Assembly: GCA_002751075.1 (NCBI GenBank)
Contig: NAOQ01000046.1
Location: 182,933 to 211,640, forward strand
Source of the DNA: Ichthyophonus hoferi
Taxonomy: Eukaryota > Opisthokonta > Ichthyosporea > Ichthyophonida > Ichthyophonidae
Direction: 5' to 3'
DNA length: 28,708 nucleotides
This document shows positions 1 to 9,757 of this stretch, one piece after another. The stretch's first letter is position 1. The number at the start of each line of letters is the position of its first letter. The position numbers and the translations under genes were made by a program. The notes under the pieces are model-generated. The model saw nothing but the letters and a program-made list of their open reading frames with translations. It was not told the origin of the DNA and made no database searches.

Positions 1-58
1 ATACTACTATACTACCATACTATCCTACTACCATACTACTATCCTACCATACTCGCCC
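1..58. repeat. Degenerate ACTAT/ACCAT microsatellite
   Basis: The first 58 bases are made of short ACTAT, ACCAT and CCTAC words. They resemble the pentamer array at the other end of the window. It probably lies in an intron or upstream part of the NTA1-like gene. Confidence 0.6.
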
Positions 59-402
59 TTATTTTCTATCTATCTTTTCTTCTGTATATCTGTTCTCTAT
101 ACATACAATCCGATTATGGTTATGAATAAATCCCATAGATAGTATTGACAACAGATGATAATAACAATAAAAATGGTCATTCTGACTACATTACCATTAT
201 GCAATGATGTCACAGGGGATATTCCAATTGGTCGATGTTTGATTTAATTGATTATATATTGGTGCATATACATATATATATAAAGTAATAACATATCTAG
301 AGAGCAAAAATAGAGGAAATGTAGTATAATATAATGATGGTAATATTGTATTTTATTGGCCACGGTAATTACATTTTAACACCATCTAATTAACGTGTTC
401 AG
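59..402. other. AT-rich sequence upstream of first visible NTA1-like exon
   Basis: I see no exon here. The family's catalytic-cysteine segment (GICMD-type motif) was looked for on the plus strand and not found, so that exon should lie left of the window. The stretch ends in a splice acceptor (AG at 401-402) and is most simply an intron. Confidence 0.4.
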
Positions 403-1909
403 GAACGAGTGGATATAGCTGTACTAGTGGCGGCTTGGTTAGATCCCAATGTAAGATCTATATACCGTAACGGTTGATTGATATTTGGTATTATTTGTGT
501 AAGGTTATAACTGAATTTATGAGTGTGTGTGTTTGCATATGTTTTCTTTTCTACGAATCTATCCTAGGACAGATACTCATAGATGTTTGTACCGTTACCA
601 TTACCCACACATTATATGCTCTCTCTCTGGTTAACAGACGTGATATCTTTTATTTTAATTAGTGGACTAAGTATGTATTTCGATATTTGACACTGCATAT
701 GTATTATATTACTATATTTCTCTCCCTCTACTCGTCCTATCTCACAGACAGAGACAGAGGATGCCTTACAAACCCCTAACTATTGGATCCATCGTCTTGT
801 TCCTCTCCTCAATACCGACACTATCTTAGTAGTAAGAAACGCTCTATGTTTTCTCTCCCCTCTTCTTTTTTTGTTTCCGTTGCTATCTAGGTTTGTTTTG
901 TGTTTCGTTTTGTTTCTATGTGTAATAGTAGGCTATATTTTTATGTGTATAACTTTGTGTGTATATATATCTATCTCTATTTCTATATTTGCATGTATAC
1001 ATACTAGTACTAACCTATATCTCACTGGCTCCCTCTAGGTGTGTAATCGTACAGGTAGTGAAAATAAGACCACCTTTTCTGGATGCAGTTGCGTCATGTC
1101 TCTTAAACATCCCATGTTATTGGTACATTTTCTGTTTTAGTCTTACCTTAAATGACCCCACCAATACCATCACTTTATTGGATTTTTAACCCTAATATAT
1201 TTAAGAATATTAAAGCGCCTTGTGTTAATCTGGTTATCTTTTTTTTTTCTAGTGTTTCTCTGTATCTACTGGCACATGCGCATACATAAATACATACTAT
1301 TATACTATCATATATATGTAAAACTCATATTTAATCCCTATATTTTTCTATATGCATACCTATATCTCAGTTCTGAATGAACACACTCGGTATCTTTTGC
1401 ATATAGTTTTCTATACCACATTACATCACTACATACATATATTCCACCCTCCTATTCGTCAATACATCCATCTATTGGCACTATTTACCAAAAAATCTGT
1501 TAAAATTATTAACCTCTATCCCATTGATCAGAGGTATCCAATCATTATGAAGTAGTTTCATATTTCTTGGGTTTGTTTTATAAAGTATGTTGTACAAAAC
1601 AGAATCATAGAAGCTATAAAGATGAAAATGGTTATTAATCCGATTTTTCATGGTATTACATATAAGAAATAAGAAATAGCTTACAAATGACAGTTTTTGA
1701 GCCAATTTGCTTTGAAGTTTTTTTTTTTTTTGACAAAACGTATGGCGCAAGTCGGTTCAGTTACGCCTTCTTTTTGGGTCATTTCGAAGTCGCTCCCTCC
1801 TGACTTTTCCCCTATCCTCTTGCAGGGTCAACTAAACAAACGACAAGAAAACATTCTCCTGGTTGATGTCAATCATAAACCGAGAGTAAATGATAGAAAT
1901 AAGTGGTAG
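403..1909 (+). CDS. NTA1: Protein N-terminal amidase (NTA1-like), 3' exons only
   Basis: Four exons join in phase 0: 403-450, 748-831, 1039-1122 and 1826-1909, giving 99 residues and a TAG stop at 1907-1909. Donors are GTAAGA, GTAAGA and GTACAT; acceptors end in AG at 401-402, 746-747, 1037-1038 and 1824-1825. Introns are 297, 207 and 703 nt. Readable segments are VDIAVLVAAWLDPN, TPNYWIHRLVPLLNTDTILV, VCNRTGSENKTTFSGCSCVM and GQLNKRQENILLVDVN. These match the C-terminal half of yeast-type Nta1: the AWL strand, the NYW-R-PLL helix, the CNRTG and SGxSCVM core, and the LNKRQE-LLVDV end. In that family the enzyme deamidates N-terminal Asn/Gln to Asp/Glu in the Arg/N-degron pathway, using a Cys-Glu-Lys triad. 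The catalytic Cys is expected upstream and is not in this window. The final 10-12 residues are unconserved, so a further 3' intron (GTAAAT after the PR codons) cannot be excluded. Confidence 0.85.
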
Positions 1910-1981
1910 ATCCTTGATAATAATAATAATAAAACACCATTCACACTTCTACTAGTTGAATTTCTTCTGAAAATTATATAT

Positions 1982-2137
1982 ATGATACTTGTATTGGTAT
2001 TACATCTTTTGTTTCCTGCGGTAGAATTTTATCAATCAGAAACTGCACTAGATGCCCAACTAGTTCAGCCTGGTGTGGATCATACGTCATTAGAAGATAC
2101 TGTTATCATAGTTAATGATATCACTGATTTGGGTTAA
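1982..2137 (+). CDS. Small secreted-type ORF, 51 aa
   Basis: ATG at 1982 opens a 51-codon frame ending at TAA 2135-2137. It starts with a signal-peptide-like stretch (MILVLVLHLLFPAVEFY). The middle segment TALDAQLVQPGVD resembles TLLEGQLAKSQVD in the minus-strand ORF at 15972-16283, at both protein and DNA level (roughly three quarters of 39 bases match by eye). Weaker similarity continues past the stop, near 2165-2220, so this may be the decayed or truncated copy of a longer gene. It lies 72 bases after the NTA1-like stop and could instead be part of that gene's 3' UTR. Function unknown. Confidence 0.3.
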   Translation: MILVLVLHLLFPAVEFYQSETALDAQLVQPGVDHTSLEDTVIIVNDITDLG

Positions 2138-2289
2138 TAGCTATTATAATGATTATCAGTTACAAGGAAAAAATATAAAGGTATAATTTAATCCAAATCG
2201 AGAACGCGAATCCCAAGCCGAATACGCTGGGACCCTGACTTATCTTTTTCCCACGTGTAACTTATGTAACGTTACAGTACAATCCTATT

Positions 2290-2585
2290 CGATCATTTTT
2301 CTCTTTATGCAAGAGCAAATGCTTTTTGTTATTGGCCTGCTTAAAGAGTACGATGCCATACGCATCCATCTAAGAAACATGTAGAGAGACGTTTATCTAA
2401 TTAAAAAACAGAGTTTTAAATAGATCTCAATATAAAGGTAAATATAACACAATCAAAATGTGTCCTTTTAAAAATTCGTGTAAATTCTATTTGTCCATGT
2501 TATGCGTATGCGTTCTTTGCAAGATTCAAACACGGGTGATATGCATGACAATGAGGATTTGGTTAAAAATGTAGTGTTTCCCGTT
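2290..2585 (+). repeat. Diverged duplicate of 7890-8215
   Basis: Long runs match the region just left of duplication copy B. Both contain a GCTTTTT-TTA-T-ACCTGCTTAA-type segment, then CGATGCCATA-GCATC, GAAACATGTAG, TGTGTCCTT, TGTAAATTxTATTTGT and GGTTAAAAATG in the same order. Short open frames in both copies share the peptide theme LL-x-x-x-DAI but are not convincingly coding. Confidence 0.65.
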
Positions 2586-3378
2586 GTTACAGGGCTAGTC
2601 TTTTTTTGAATGCTTACCTATCTGCTTTAGCAGATTGTTTCTTTATTTGAGTTGTAACTATAACTATATAAACAATTGTATTAATGTATAAGTCAATAAA
2701 ATGGTATATACTTATTATGTTAGGACGCCAATCACTATGGATCTAGCCCAATCTTGGCGGATGGTAACCGCTGGTGATTTTTGTAAAATAAAAAAGTGAA
2801 GAAAAAGGATATTTTATATGTAAATTTAAGCTATTCTCCTTTTACACTAAAGTATAATGGCTTTCCTATAAATCACAGAACATATTGAGTTTGATAATAA
2901 AATGATATAGTTTAATTGGGTAGTTAAGGATGGGTTGGATAAAATTATTATTGTATTTTTATGTTTAGTCATCTGCTTTCCGTAATCGGCACAACACAAC
3001 AGATAGATTACGACCCCAGTATGGATAGCCCATGGAATAATAATTATAAATAATCCTAACTATATTCTTAGTAGAAATACTAATATATTTACTCACTGTT
3101 TTTTAAAAAACAATAATTATGCTTAGCATAGATTGTTTGAAAATAACAATGAATGTGTAATAAACTCTGATTTTTAGTCTCTAACGAAGCCTCCACTACA
3201 CTCTAAATCAGCCAATAATATCACTAGCAATAGGCATTTTGCTAACCAATGCAATCATAACACCTGCCCCCATTGGACCTGTTATGCAGATCCTCCGTAC
3301 AAATGGCAATAAAAGTAGTTAAACACGGCTTCAGTTATCAAGCTTCCGTTGTTCTCCACAAATATATATGTTTATACA
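2586..3378. other. Intergenic, upstream of GPI protein gene
   Basis: AT-rich with no supportable gene. GCAATAAAAGT at about 3306-3316 could serve as a TATA-like element some 65 bases before the ATG at 3379. I see no other regulatory motif. Confidence 0.35.
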
Positions 3379-4455
3379 ATGAAGTTCCCAATTCTCTCTG
3401 CCGCTATCAGCTTGGTTTCTTCAGCACCCGCTTCCACTATGCTGTGTGTATATACTGATGCATCTTGCACTGGTCAAACTAGCGCTTGCTTTGCGCTTGA
3501 TTCTACAGGCAGTTGCCACCCTCTACCGGAGAAATTCTCAGACATAACATATTCCCTGTATACTCTTACGCAGAGCGATAATGATATTAGTTTAGATGTA
3601 TTTATGAACGGATGTAATAATAAAACTATTGAATGGACTATCAAAAAACAGCAATGTTATCAGCCCTATCTTGGCCAAATCAAGCTCCCTTTTAAGCTCC
3701 GGGTAGGAGTTGATAGTACGACCACCTCTCCTACACCTAAGACTCCAACGGTTAGCACAACCACGATTACGATTACAAAGAAAGTTACGCTTACCACTGT
3801 TCCTGAGCCCAAGCCTACGACTAAAACGGCTAGCACGACTACAAAGGAAACTATGCATCCCGTTGATCCAGCGACTAAATCGGTTAGCATGATCACGATT
3901 ACCACTGTTCCTGAGCCCAAGCCTACGACTAAAACGGCTTGCACGACTACAAAGGAAACTATGCATCCCGTCGATTCTGCGACTAAAACAGAGTCTGTGA
4001 CTAAACCGGTTAGCATGACCACGACTGCAAAGAAAACTATGCATCCCGTCGACTCTGCGACTAAAACAGAGTCTGTGACTAAACCGGTTAGCATGACCAC
4101 GACTGCAAAGAAAACTATGCATCCCGTCGATTCTGCGATTAAAACAGAGTCTGTGACTAAACCGGTTAGCATGACCACGACTACAAAGGAAACTATACAT
4201 TCCGTTGATCCTGCAACTAAAACAGAGGTAACCAAAACGGTTAGCACGACCACGACTACTAAGAGCGATGTGCCTGCAAAGAGCACCGTGTCAGCAACGG
4301 CTACCGGAACAACAAGTAGTTCTGGCGCAGCGGAAGAAGCCCAAGTCGGCTCTCCTAAAAGTCTGCAGAATACGGATAAGTCTGGAGCAGGGTCATTCGT
4401 GGCACCATCATTGATTGCTTCTTTTGCTGCTGTCATGTTTGGCTTATTGTTGTAA
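3379..4455 (+). CDS. Ser/Thr-rich GPI-anchored cell-surface protein with tandem repeats
   Basis: A 358-residue intronless ORF. I chose ATG 3379, not the in-frame TTG at 3349, because it starts a clean signal peptide (MKFPILSAAISLVSSAPAS). Residues 20-110 form a small domain with six cysteines (23, 30, 37, 46, 79, 93) and an N-glycosylation site (NNKT), probably three disulfides. Residues 111 to about 320 are Thr/Ser/Lys/Pro-rich tandem repeats containing KETMHPVD and KPVSMTTT, a likely O-mannosylated stalk. The C-terminus KSGAGS followed by a hydrophobic end (APSLIASFAAVMFGLLL) is a typical GPI-attachment signal. The architecture fits fungal wall or membrane mannoproteins. The Cys-rich head is not a family I can name. 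Function could be adhesion or wall structure; that is inference. Confidence 0.85.
   Translation: MKFPILSAAISLVSSAPASTMLCVYTDASCTGQTSACFALDSTGSCHPLPEKFSDITYSLYTLTQSDNDISLDVFMNGCNNKTIEWTIKKQQCYQPYLGQIKLPFKLRVGVDSTTTSPTPKTPTVSTTTITITKKVTLTTVPEPKPTTKTASTTTKETMHPVDPATKSVSMITITTVPEPKPTTKTACTTTKETMHPVDSATKTESVTKPVSMTTTAKKTMHPVDSATKTESVTKPVSMTTTAKKTMHPVDSAIKTESVTKPVSMTTTTKETIHSVDPATKTEVTKTVSTTTTTKSDVPAKSTVSATATGTTSSSGAAEEAQVGSPKSLQNTDKSGAGSFVAPSLIASFAAVMFGLLL
3793..4257 (+). repeat. In-frame tandem repeats (108-nt and 78-nt units) inside the GPI gene
   Basis: A 108-nt unit (36 codons, beginning TTVPEPKPTTKT) starts at 3793 and again at 3901. From 3952 a 78-nt unit (26 codons, KxTMHPVDSATKTESVTKPV...) runs three times: 3952-4029, 4030-4107 and 4108-4185. 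A fourth copy, one codon shorter, follows from 4186. The three 78-nt copies differ at only a few bases, so the array expanded recently or is being homogenised. All units are multiples of three. Confidence 0.93.
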
Positions 4456-4544
4456 ACCAGTTATGTTCATGTTTCCCTTTGTGGTGATATTTTAAAAATA
4501 GAAAACATATGCAATTATATATGTAAATGATTTAACAGAAACTG

Positions 4545-5165
4545 TGTCAGTTCTATCGACTTGTACACGGCCGTCGGGATCCCCAATTATATAATTGGTA
4601 GTGGTTATTGTTGTTGACCAGCGTAAGTGATAGCTGCTTGATTAGGCTTGGCTTTAAGGCTCAGTTATTGTATTACAAGTTCTATTGAAGGTCTATATAC
4701 CAACTCTCTAGGTAATAATTATATCTTCGTTCTAATTTAAAAGGGATAGATGCCTTGATGCACTTGTGTGCGATTGTGGCAATCGCACAATGAGATCGAT
4801 CATTAGGTGTGGAGCCATATCACTAAGTAAATAAACACTATTATTGCTACCTATTTTTTCTATCTAGTGTCAGTAAGCAGTTCTATAACTTCTGAACGAG
4901 CGAGAGATCTGGACACTGACTATCGTATATGAGAGCCCAGTGGTAGATCAGACATTACATTAATGATGTATATATTACATGCATATATAACTAAATACAG
5001 AGTATTTTTTGTGTGTATTTACGAAAACTTGATATTTTTCGTTTGATGGCGTATCTTTACTTGTTCCCGCATATATGTGAGCGGGAGTCTTTCATTATTG
5101 ACTTTTGGTTTCCTTTAGCCCTTGCTTTATCGCCAGTGCTAACTTTTGGTTAACACCTACGTAAC
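4545..5165 (+). mobile_element. Old dispersed LTR-like repeat, copy 1
   Basis: Shares ordered blocks with the repeats at 13790-14456 (+) and 12026-12650 (-). Examples are GGGATCxCCAATT, GAGATCGATCATT, CTTCTGAACGAG, GAGAGATCTGGACACT, ATCGTATxTGAG and TATxTGTGAGCGGG. Ends are blurred by divergence. Family assignment is inferred from size and TG...CA termini of copy 3; no coding region is attached. Old and degraded. Confidence 0.55.
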
Positions 5166-5786
5166 TAGGCTCAGTAACTTAACTGGAACCAATCATAAAA
5201 TATTCGTTGTGTTTTCTTATATGGCTCATGGGCTAATTCATCACATGAAGCGAGCGTAGAAAATAACAGATTTATTGATAAAAAAAGATGGACAAAATAT
5301 GTTAGAAATGAATGCTTGTTTACTTTATTCCGTTATGATGTCAAATATTAAGACAATAGTAAATACATATTATTAGATAATGCAGGGCTTCTCGTCTCTT
5401 ATAATTACAATAGTCGGATGAGAGAAACCTAATGATTTAATAAAATGTTAAAACAGGAATATTATTTGTTAGCCATTATTACTGCATATGTAGACGAAAA
5501 ATAAATAGTGCAATATATTGGTGTTAATTGCCAATCCAAATGAGGTCCCACAAATCTGTAAGAAATCCTTTCAGATCATACCTTTTTGGGTCCAAATAAC
5601 TCGTTCAGTTTTTTCATTACATTGGGTGCCATGCTACAGTCATTTCTGAATATCATCCGGAATTATTTAGTTTATTAGTGAGACGCAAGCCATGTTGAGG
5701 GATATTTTTATATTCCATTTGCATGTTTTTCATGCCTTACGTGTAATAATCGCCAAGACCGAGGGGGAGGGAATGTTGTGTCAGTA
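5166..5786. other. Intergenic before duplication copy A; one coding-like relic
   Basis: Mostly AT-rich. On the minus strand about 5524-5632 reads like a piece of coding sequence starting MAPNVMKKLNELFGP, and it appears broken. I do not recognise the family. It could be host gene debris or transposable-element debris. Confidence 0.3.
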
Positions 5787-6329
5787 GTATGATATTTAAA
5801 TTGAACGATTGATTTTGGTGGGGAATAATAAATGAAGGCACAGGTGCTCCTGTGACCTATATTCGTTTAGAAGGAAATATAATATCAAACTGAAGGGCGT
5901 TCTAATATGTTCCTTTGCATACATGGAATAAAAATATGCTAAAACATACTTTTATTATTAAATAAGTCAGCAGAACTTGGCTTAGGCAGGATGCCAACAT
6001 ACAATTTGAAATTGTTTGTGTAGTTGCAGGATCTCTACCATTGGCTGGTGCAATTTTGATAAAACTATCTTGGATTGCCGTTTAACACCGGCAGATTACA
6101 CTAGCTATTTTCCGAGACCACATATGTAATAATAAGTGCTAATAATATTAAATGTTTACAGCTACATAAAGCAATATCTAAGTTAATTAATTATTCCGGT
6201 TTTAACAATATCCTATTTGAATCTGAGTAGTTTATAATGTATACACTTTATCGTCATGAAAATATATACTTAATAAAAAAATAAAACTAATATCTGTTGT
6301 ACTTAGTTCCAATAATACTTGATACATCT

Positions 6330-6763
6330 TCACTTATTGAACACATACGAGGATGTCATCGAAAAAATATGCATATTTTTTGATGGGGCCCAAGAACTGC
6401 TGGAACCACCAAAGAATGTAGAGAAATAAAACTGGTTAATAGCAAGTTTTTCAGTAGAACGCCATTTTACATTATTCCGAGATAGTACCTCCTTGTCGTC
6501 TACCCACAATTTAATCTTGCCGTCAGAGTAGTTCGGCTTATTCATCTCCATCAACTGGACTACTTTCACCCAAGTTTTCTGTGGTACCCTTGTGGTTCAC
6601 AGTATATTTTCACCCAAACGTCCTGTCATTTTAGCATGATAGACGTAACTCATAAGTTAGCCTCTTTCAGCCTATCGGGGCAACCACTCCCATGAACATT
6701 CAGTGGCACGGTAGATACTAGGAGAGCAAAGATTGCCGGAACTATGGAAGGTATAATGACCAT
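6330..6763 (-). pseudogene. Broken PL14-type polysaccharide lyase (paralogue of 8661-9509)
   Basis: The ATG at 6763 and the signal peptide (MVIIPSIVPAIFALLVSTVP) are intact, as is the start of the mature protein (NVHGSGCPD). About 420 bases corresponding to roughly 8989-9408 of the intact paralogue are then missing. The reading frame stops just after the junction. Further on there is a TGA at the position of the paralogue's LWNN segment and a one-base loss in the A-run before the C-terminus, which changes the last residues. The 3' part still reads FSTFFGGSSSSWAPSK. It is a host-gene relic with several independent lesions and is unlikely to be functional. Confidence 0.9.
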
Positions 6764-6837
6764 TTTACTGATATTACTGACAAACTACATTATTACTATC
6801 GGCGACCACAAAATATAATTTGGTGAACAGGGATGTA

Positions 6838-6845
6838 TATTTATA
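6838..6845 (-). promoter_or_regulatory. TATA box of lyase relic
   Basis: TATAAATA on the minus strand, about 75 bases before the ATG at 6763. The same position in copy B carries TATATAAA. Confidence 0.6.
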
Positions 6846-7026
6846 GAGTTTCTTCAATAAGCATAATCTAGATTTTGTAATATAAATTATACCGTATGTA
6901 TGTAATACTATCGAAACCGTTAACATGCAATTGATTACCGTCTGATATTTACTCATTATCGCTACTCAACTTACTATTACATAGAATTAAAATAGTTAAT
7001 TCACATTATTATACTTGGAAGTAAAC

Positions 7027-7185
7027 ATGGAAAAAAATTACCCATGCGCGGAGCACAACCACATAAGAAATGAGACAGTTCATAACGGTTCTTATTTGGA
7101 AATGCGCTCCAGTGATGCAGATACAATAGTAAATTGGTTAATAGCGACGTTTCTAACTGTATTCATTATTGTGAATGGGATCTGA
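7027..7185 (+). CDS. Micro-ORF A, 52 aa, C-terminal hydrophobic segment
   Basis: The ATG at 7027 opens a 52-codon frame ending in TGA. The protein has a polar N-terminal half (CAEHNHIRNETVHNGSYLE) and a hydrophobic C-terminal helix (WLIATFLTVFIIVNGI). It lies divergent from the lyase relic, with 263 bases between the two ATGs. The paralogue at 9758-9913 matches at about 29 of 50 aligned residues by hand and ends with the same NGI-stop. Length differences between the two are one codon and two codons, so frame is kept. No known family recognised. It looks like a small membrane protein, or a type of peptide kept for unknown reasons; non-coding origin is not excluded. Confidence 0.5.
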   Translation: MEKNYPCAEHNHIRNETVHNGSYLEMRSSDADTIVNWLIATFLTVFIIVNGI

Positions 7186-7889
7186 TCATAAAACTTATTA
7201 TTAGCCAATAACATTTACGAAAGATCACAGGGACCCAATAGATATGTCTGATCTTATTTCGATACTCGAATACTATTGTATCCTCATTTGAATGGGTCGC
7301 TAGGTAATTATCCCATTAATACAGGTTCTCATACTATTTATCGACAAATCAATTTACCTAGGAACGCTGTACAATTAACTAATGTACGACTGATCTGATC
7401 ATTTCATCATCCGCGGCCACACTACGTGTTCATTCGGAGTTAGCAGTCTAGCTAACAATTTCTTCAATAAATCAGTTTACTATTAAGCCTTGCATAACTA
7501 TATCTATATGGTAGACTCATTTATTCTTGCTATATCAGCTTATCAGCTTACCAGCTTATCATTAAACTTTGCATAAGTATATCTATATCTATATGGTAAT
7601 GTATATATAGATCACCATTTAAAGGTGTGGACATATTTTTTCTATATCCTATTTCTATGTGACTGCATTATTGTAGCATACTTATAAGCAGCATTTTTAA
7701 ATTTGATTGTTTCTATCATTCAGTAGTAAATTCTCATTTTATCACTTCAGCGCCATTGGTTTGCGATTTTGAGTCAATAAAACAAGAATCTTTGTATTTG
7801 AAAAATAAAACGTGCTACTAATATGCTTCTATTGTGAGTTTTCTTTTTATATATATAAATTACGTAAGTGTTATAATATATTTTATTTG
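7186..7889. other. Right half of copy A, no gene seen
   Basis: AT-rich sequence matching 9914-10435. It contains a local duplication of a CATAACTATATCTATATGG-like stretch (near 7493 and 7568), with TATCAGCTTA and CCAGCTTATC repeats between them. No ORF is supportable. Confidence 0.5.
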
Positions 7890-8233
7890 GTTATTCCTAG
7901 CTTTGTGCCAAAACAAATGGCTTTTTATTACTGACCTGCTTAATATGTGCGATGCCATATGCATCAAAGAAACATGTAGCCTGGCCAAACCAACTTTAAG
8001 ATGCTCCTCTAATTAGAAAGCAAAGCTTTAAACAGATTTTAATTTAAAGATAAATAACATAACATAATCAATGTGTCCTTCTATAAATTTATGTAAATTT
8101 TATTTGTTCATGTCCAGAAAACGCCATATGCGTCTTTACAAGGCTATTTACCCTTCCACACAATCCAAACACCGGAAATATGCATCACAATGATGTTTTG
8201 GTTAAAAATGAGAACTTTTCTACTGTGTTGGCC
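7890..8233 (+). repeat. Diverged duplicate of 2290-2585
   Basis: Same ordered blocks as 2290-2585. It fills the space between duplication copies A and B, which suggests the duplicated unit was once longer on its left side. No gene is supported. Confidence 0.6.
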
Positions 8234-8660
8234 GTATGATATTTAAATTGTACAATTAATTTTAGTTAGGAATGATAAGTAGAGACACGAGCGTTTCTGT
8301 AACCTATATTTGTTTAGAAAGAGATTTAATGTCAAACTTAAGGGCTTTTAAACATGTCCATTTGCATACATGAAGTACAAATGCTCTAAGACATATTTTT
8401 ATTATTAAACAAGTCACCAGGACTTGCCTTAGGCAAAATACTTAAACAATGTGTTATCTTATTCCAAAACACCTAATCCGAAATGGCGTAATATACAAGA
8501 AATACCTAAATTAATCAATTATTCCGGTTTTAGCAATCTCCTATTTGAATCTAAATAATTTATAATACAAACACTTTATCGTCATGAAAATATATACTTA
8601 ATACAAAATCAAACTAATATCTGTTGTACTTAATTTCAATAATACTTGATGCATCTTCAC

Positions 8661-9509
8661 TTATTGAACACATACGAGGATATCATCGAAAAAAATATGC
8701 ATATCTTTTGATGGGGCCCAAGAACTGCTGGCACCACCAAAGAATGTAGAGAAATGAAACTTGTCCACAGCAATTTTTTCAGTAGAACGCCATTTTACAT
8801 TATTCCGAGATAGCACCTCCTTGTCGTCTACCCACGATTTAATCTTGCCGTCAGAGTAATTGGGATTATTCATCTCCACCAACTGGGCTACTTTTACCCA
8901 AGTTTTCTGTGGTGCCCTTGTGTTGTTCCACAGCATATCTTCACCCCAACGTCCTGTCATTTTAGCATGATAGACGTAGCTCATGAGGTTTCCCCCTGTT
9001 CTCCACATAATACGATCGTTGAAACCATCAAAGCCATTAGGAATTTTGCCTCCCGTGTTGCATGTACCACCACAGACACCAGGAAGCTTGCCACCTCTAA
9101 TCCACTCAAATGCTCCCGAATGCCCACCAAATTTTAATTTCATACTGTAATAAACCTTATTAAAAGAATTACCTAAATAAGACTTGAAGTTCAGAGGACA
9201 ATTAATACCACCACAACCAGCTTTTCCGGCTTTGTATTTGATTCTAAGCACATTATTGCAAAAATCTTCGTCTTCGACAATTTCGGCCGAGTTCAGATCA
9301 CCTCCAGAGAAAACCCTTTTGCCTCCAGAGGAAGCCCTAAAATCGGCGTCAAGCATGCGGCGCATATACTTCCCGGGAGACCATTGGCTGAAGTTGCTGT
9401 GTATGACCTCTTTCATTCCATCGGGGCAACCATTGCCATGAACATTTAACGGCACAGAAGATGTTAGGAGAACAAGGATTGCCGGGACTATGAAAGACAT
9501 TATTACCAT
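8661..9509 (-). CDS. Secreted polysaccharide lyase, PL14-like domain
   Basis: Intronless 282-residue ORF. The start is ATG 9509, because the longer frame to 9530 begins with TTG and puts residues before the signal peptide. Residues 1-25 are a signal peptide. The PL14-like beta-sandwich follows, with GGHSGAFEWIRGGKLPG (128-144), NGFDGFNDRIMWRTGG (158-173), YVYHAKMTGRWGE (178-190), WVKVAQLVEMN (204-214), SDGKIKSWVDD (219-229) and FSTFFGGASSSWAPSKD (253-269). PL14 enzymes are alginate or glucuronan lyases; in characterised members a lysine in this strand region is catalytic, and K141 in GGKLPG is the natural candidate here. Ten or so cysteines suggest an extracellular, disulfide-bonded protein. 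The likely role is breaking acidic polysaccharides outside the cell. Substrate cannot be read from sequence. A TATA box lies 78 bases upstream. Confidence 0.9.
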   Translation of the reverse strand: MVIMSFIVPAILVLLTSSVPLNVHGNGCPDGMKEVIHSNFSQWSPGKYMRRMLDADFRASSGGKRVFSGGDLNSAEIVEDEDFCNNVLRIKYKAGKAGCGGINCPLNFKSYLGNSFNKVYYSMKLKFGGHSGAFEWIRGGKLPGVCGGTCNTGGKIPNGFDGFNDRIMWRTGGNLMSYVYHAKMTGRWGEDMLWNNTRAPQKTWVKVAQLVEMNNPNYSDGKIKSWVDDKEVLSRNNVKWRSTEKIAVDKFHFSTFFGGASSSWAPSKDMHIFFDDILVCVQ

Positions 9510-9586
9510 TTTGATCACTATTACTGACAAACTACACTATTATTATCAGTGACCACAAAATATAATTTGGGCAATAGTTATACACA

Positions 9587-9594
9587 TTTATATA
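9587..9594 (-). promoter_or_regulatory. TATA box of PL14 lyase gene
   Basis: TATATAAA on the minus strand, about 78 bases before the ATG at 9509, conserved in position with copy A. The 248 bases between the lyase ATG and the micro-ORF ATG would form a shared bidirectional promoter. Confidence 0.65.
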
Positions 9595-9757
9595 GTTTTC
9601 TCGATAGGCATAATCTAGAATGAATCTAGATTACAATTGTATGTTCTACTATCGCAACCATTAGCAAGCAATGGATTATAGTCTGGTATTTATTATCGTT
9701 ACTCATCTTACTATTACAAATAAAGAGTTCATTCACAATACTATACTAAACGTAACC

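Larger units (their letters stand above)
5787..7815 (+). repeat. Segmental duplication copy A
   Basis: Matches 8234-10435 nearly end to end: from GTATGATATTTAAATTG at the left to GTCAATAAAACAAGAA at the right, including the lyase relic, its TATA region and the divergent micro-ORF. Copy A has about 150 extra bases (roughly 6005-6160) not in copy B, and it lacks about 420 bases of the lyase gene. Confidence 0.9.

Noticed and set aside
411-450. Apparent fragment of the LTR-like repeat (TTGGTTAGATC shared with 13870-13900)
   Set aside because: The stretch is an NTA1-like exon (VDIAVLVAAWLDPN) with proper splice sites; the short resemblance is best taken as chance.
3592-4436. Long antisense ORFs of 202 and 256 codons
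   Set aside because: They are shadows of the Thr/Ser-rich tandem repeats of the GPI protein gene; their repeats mirror the sense repeats.
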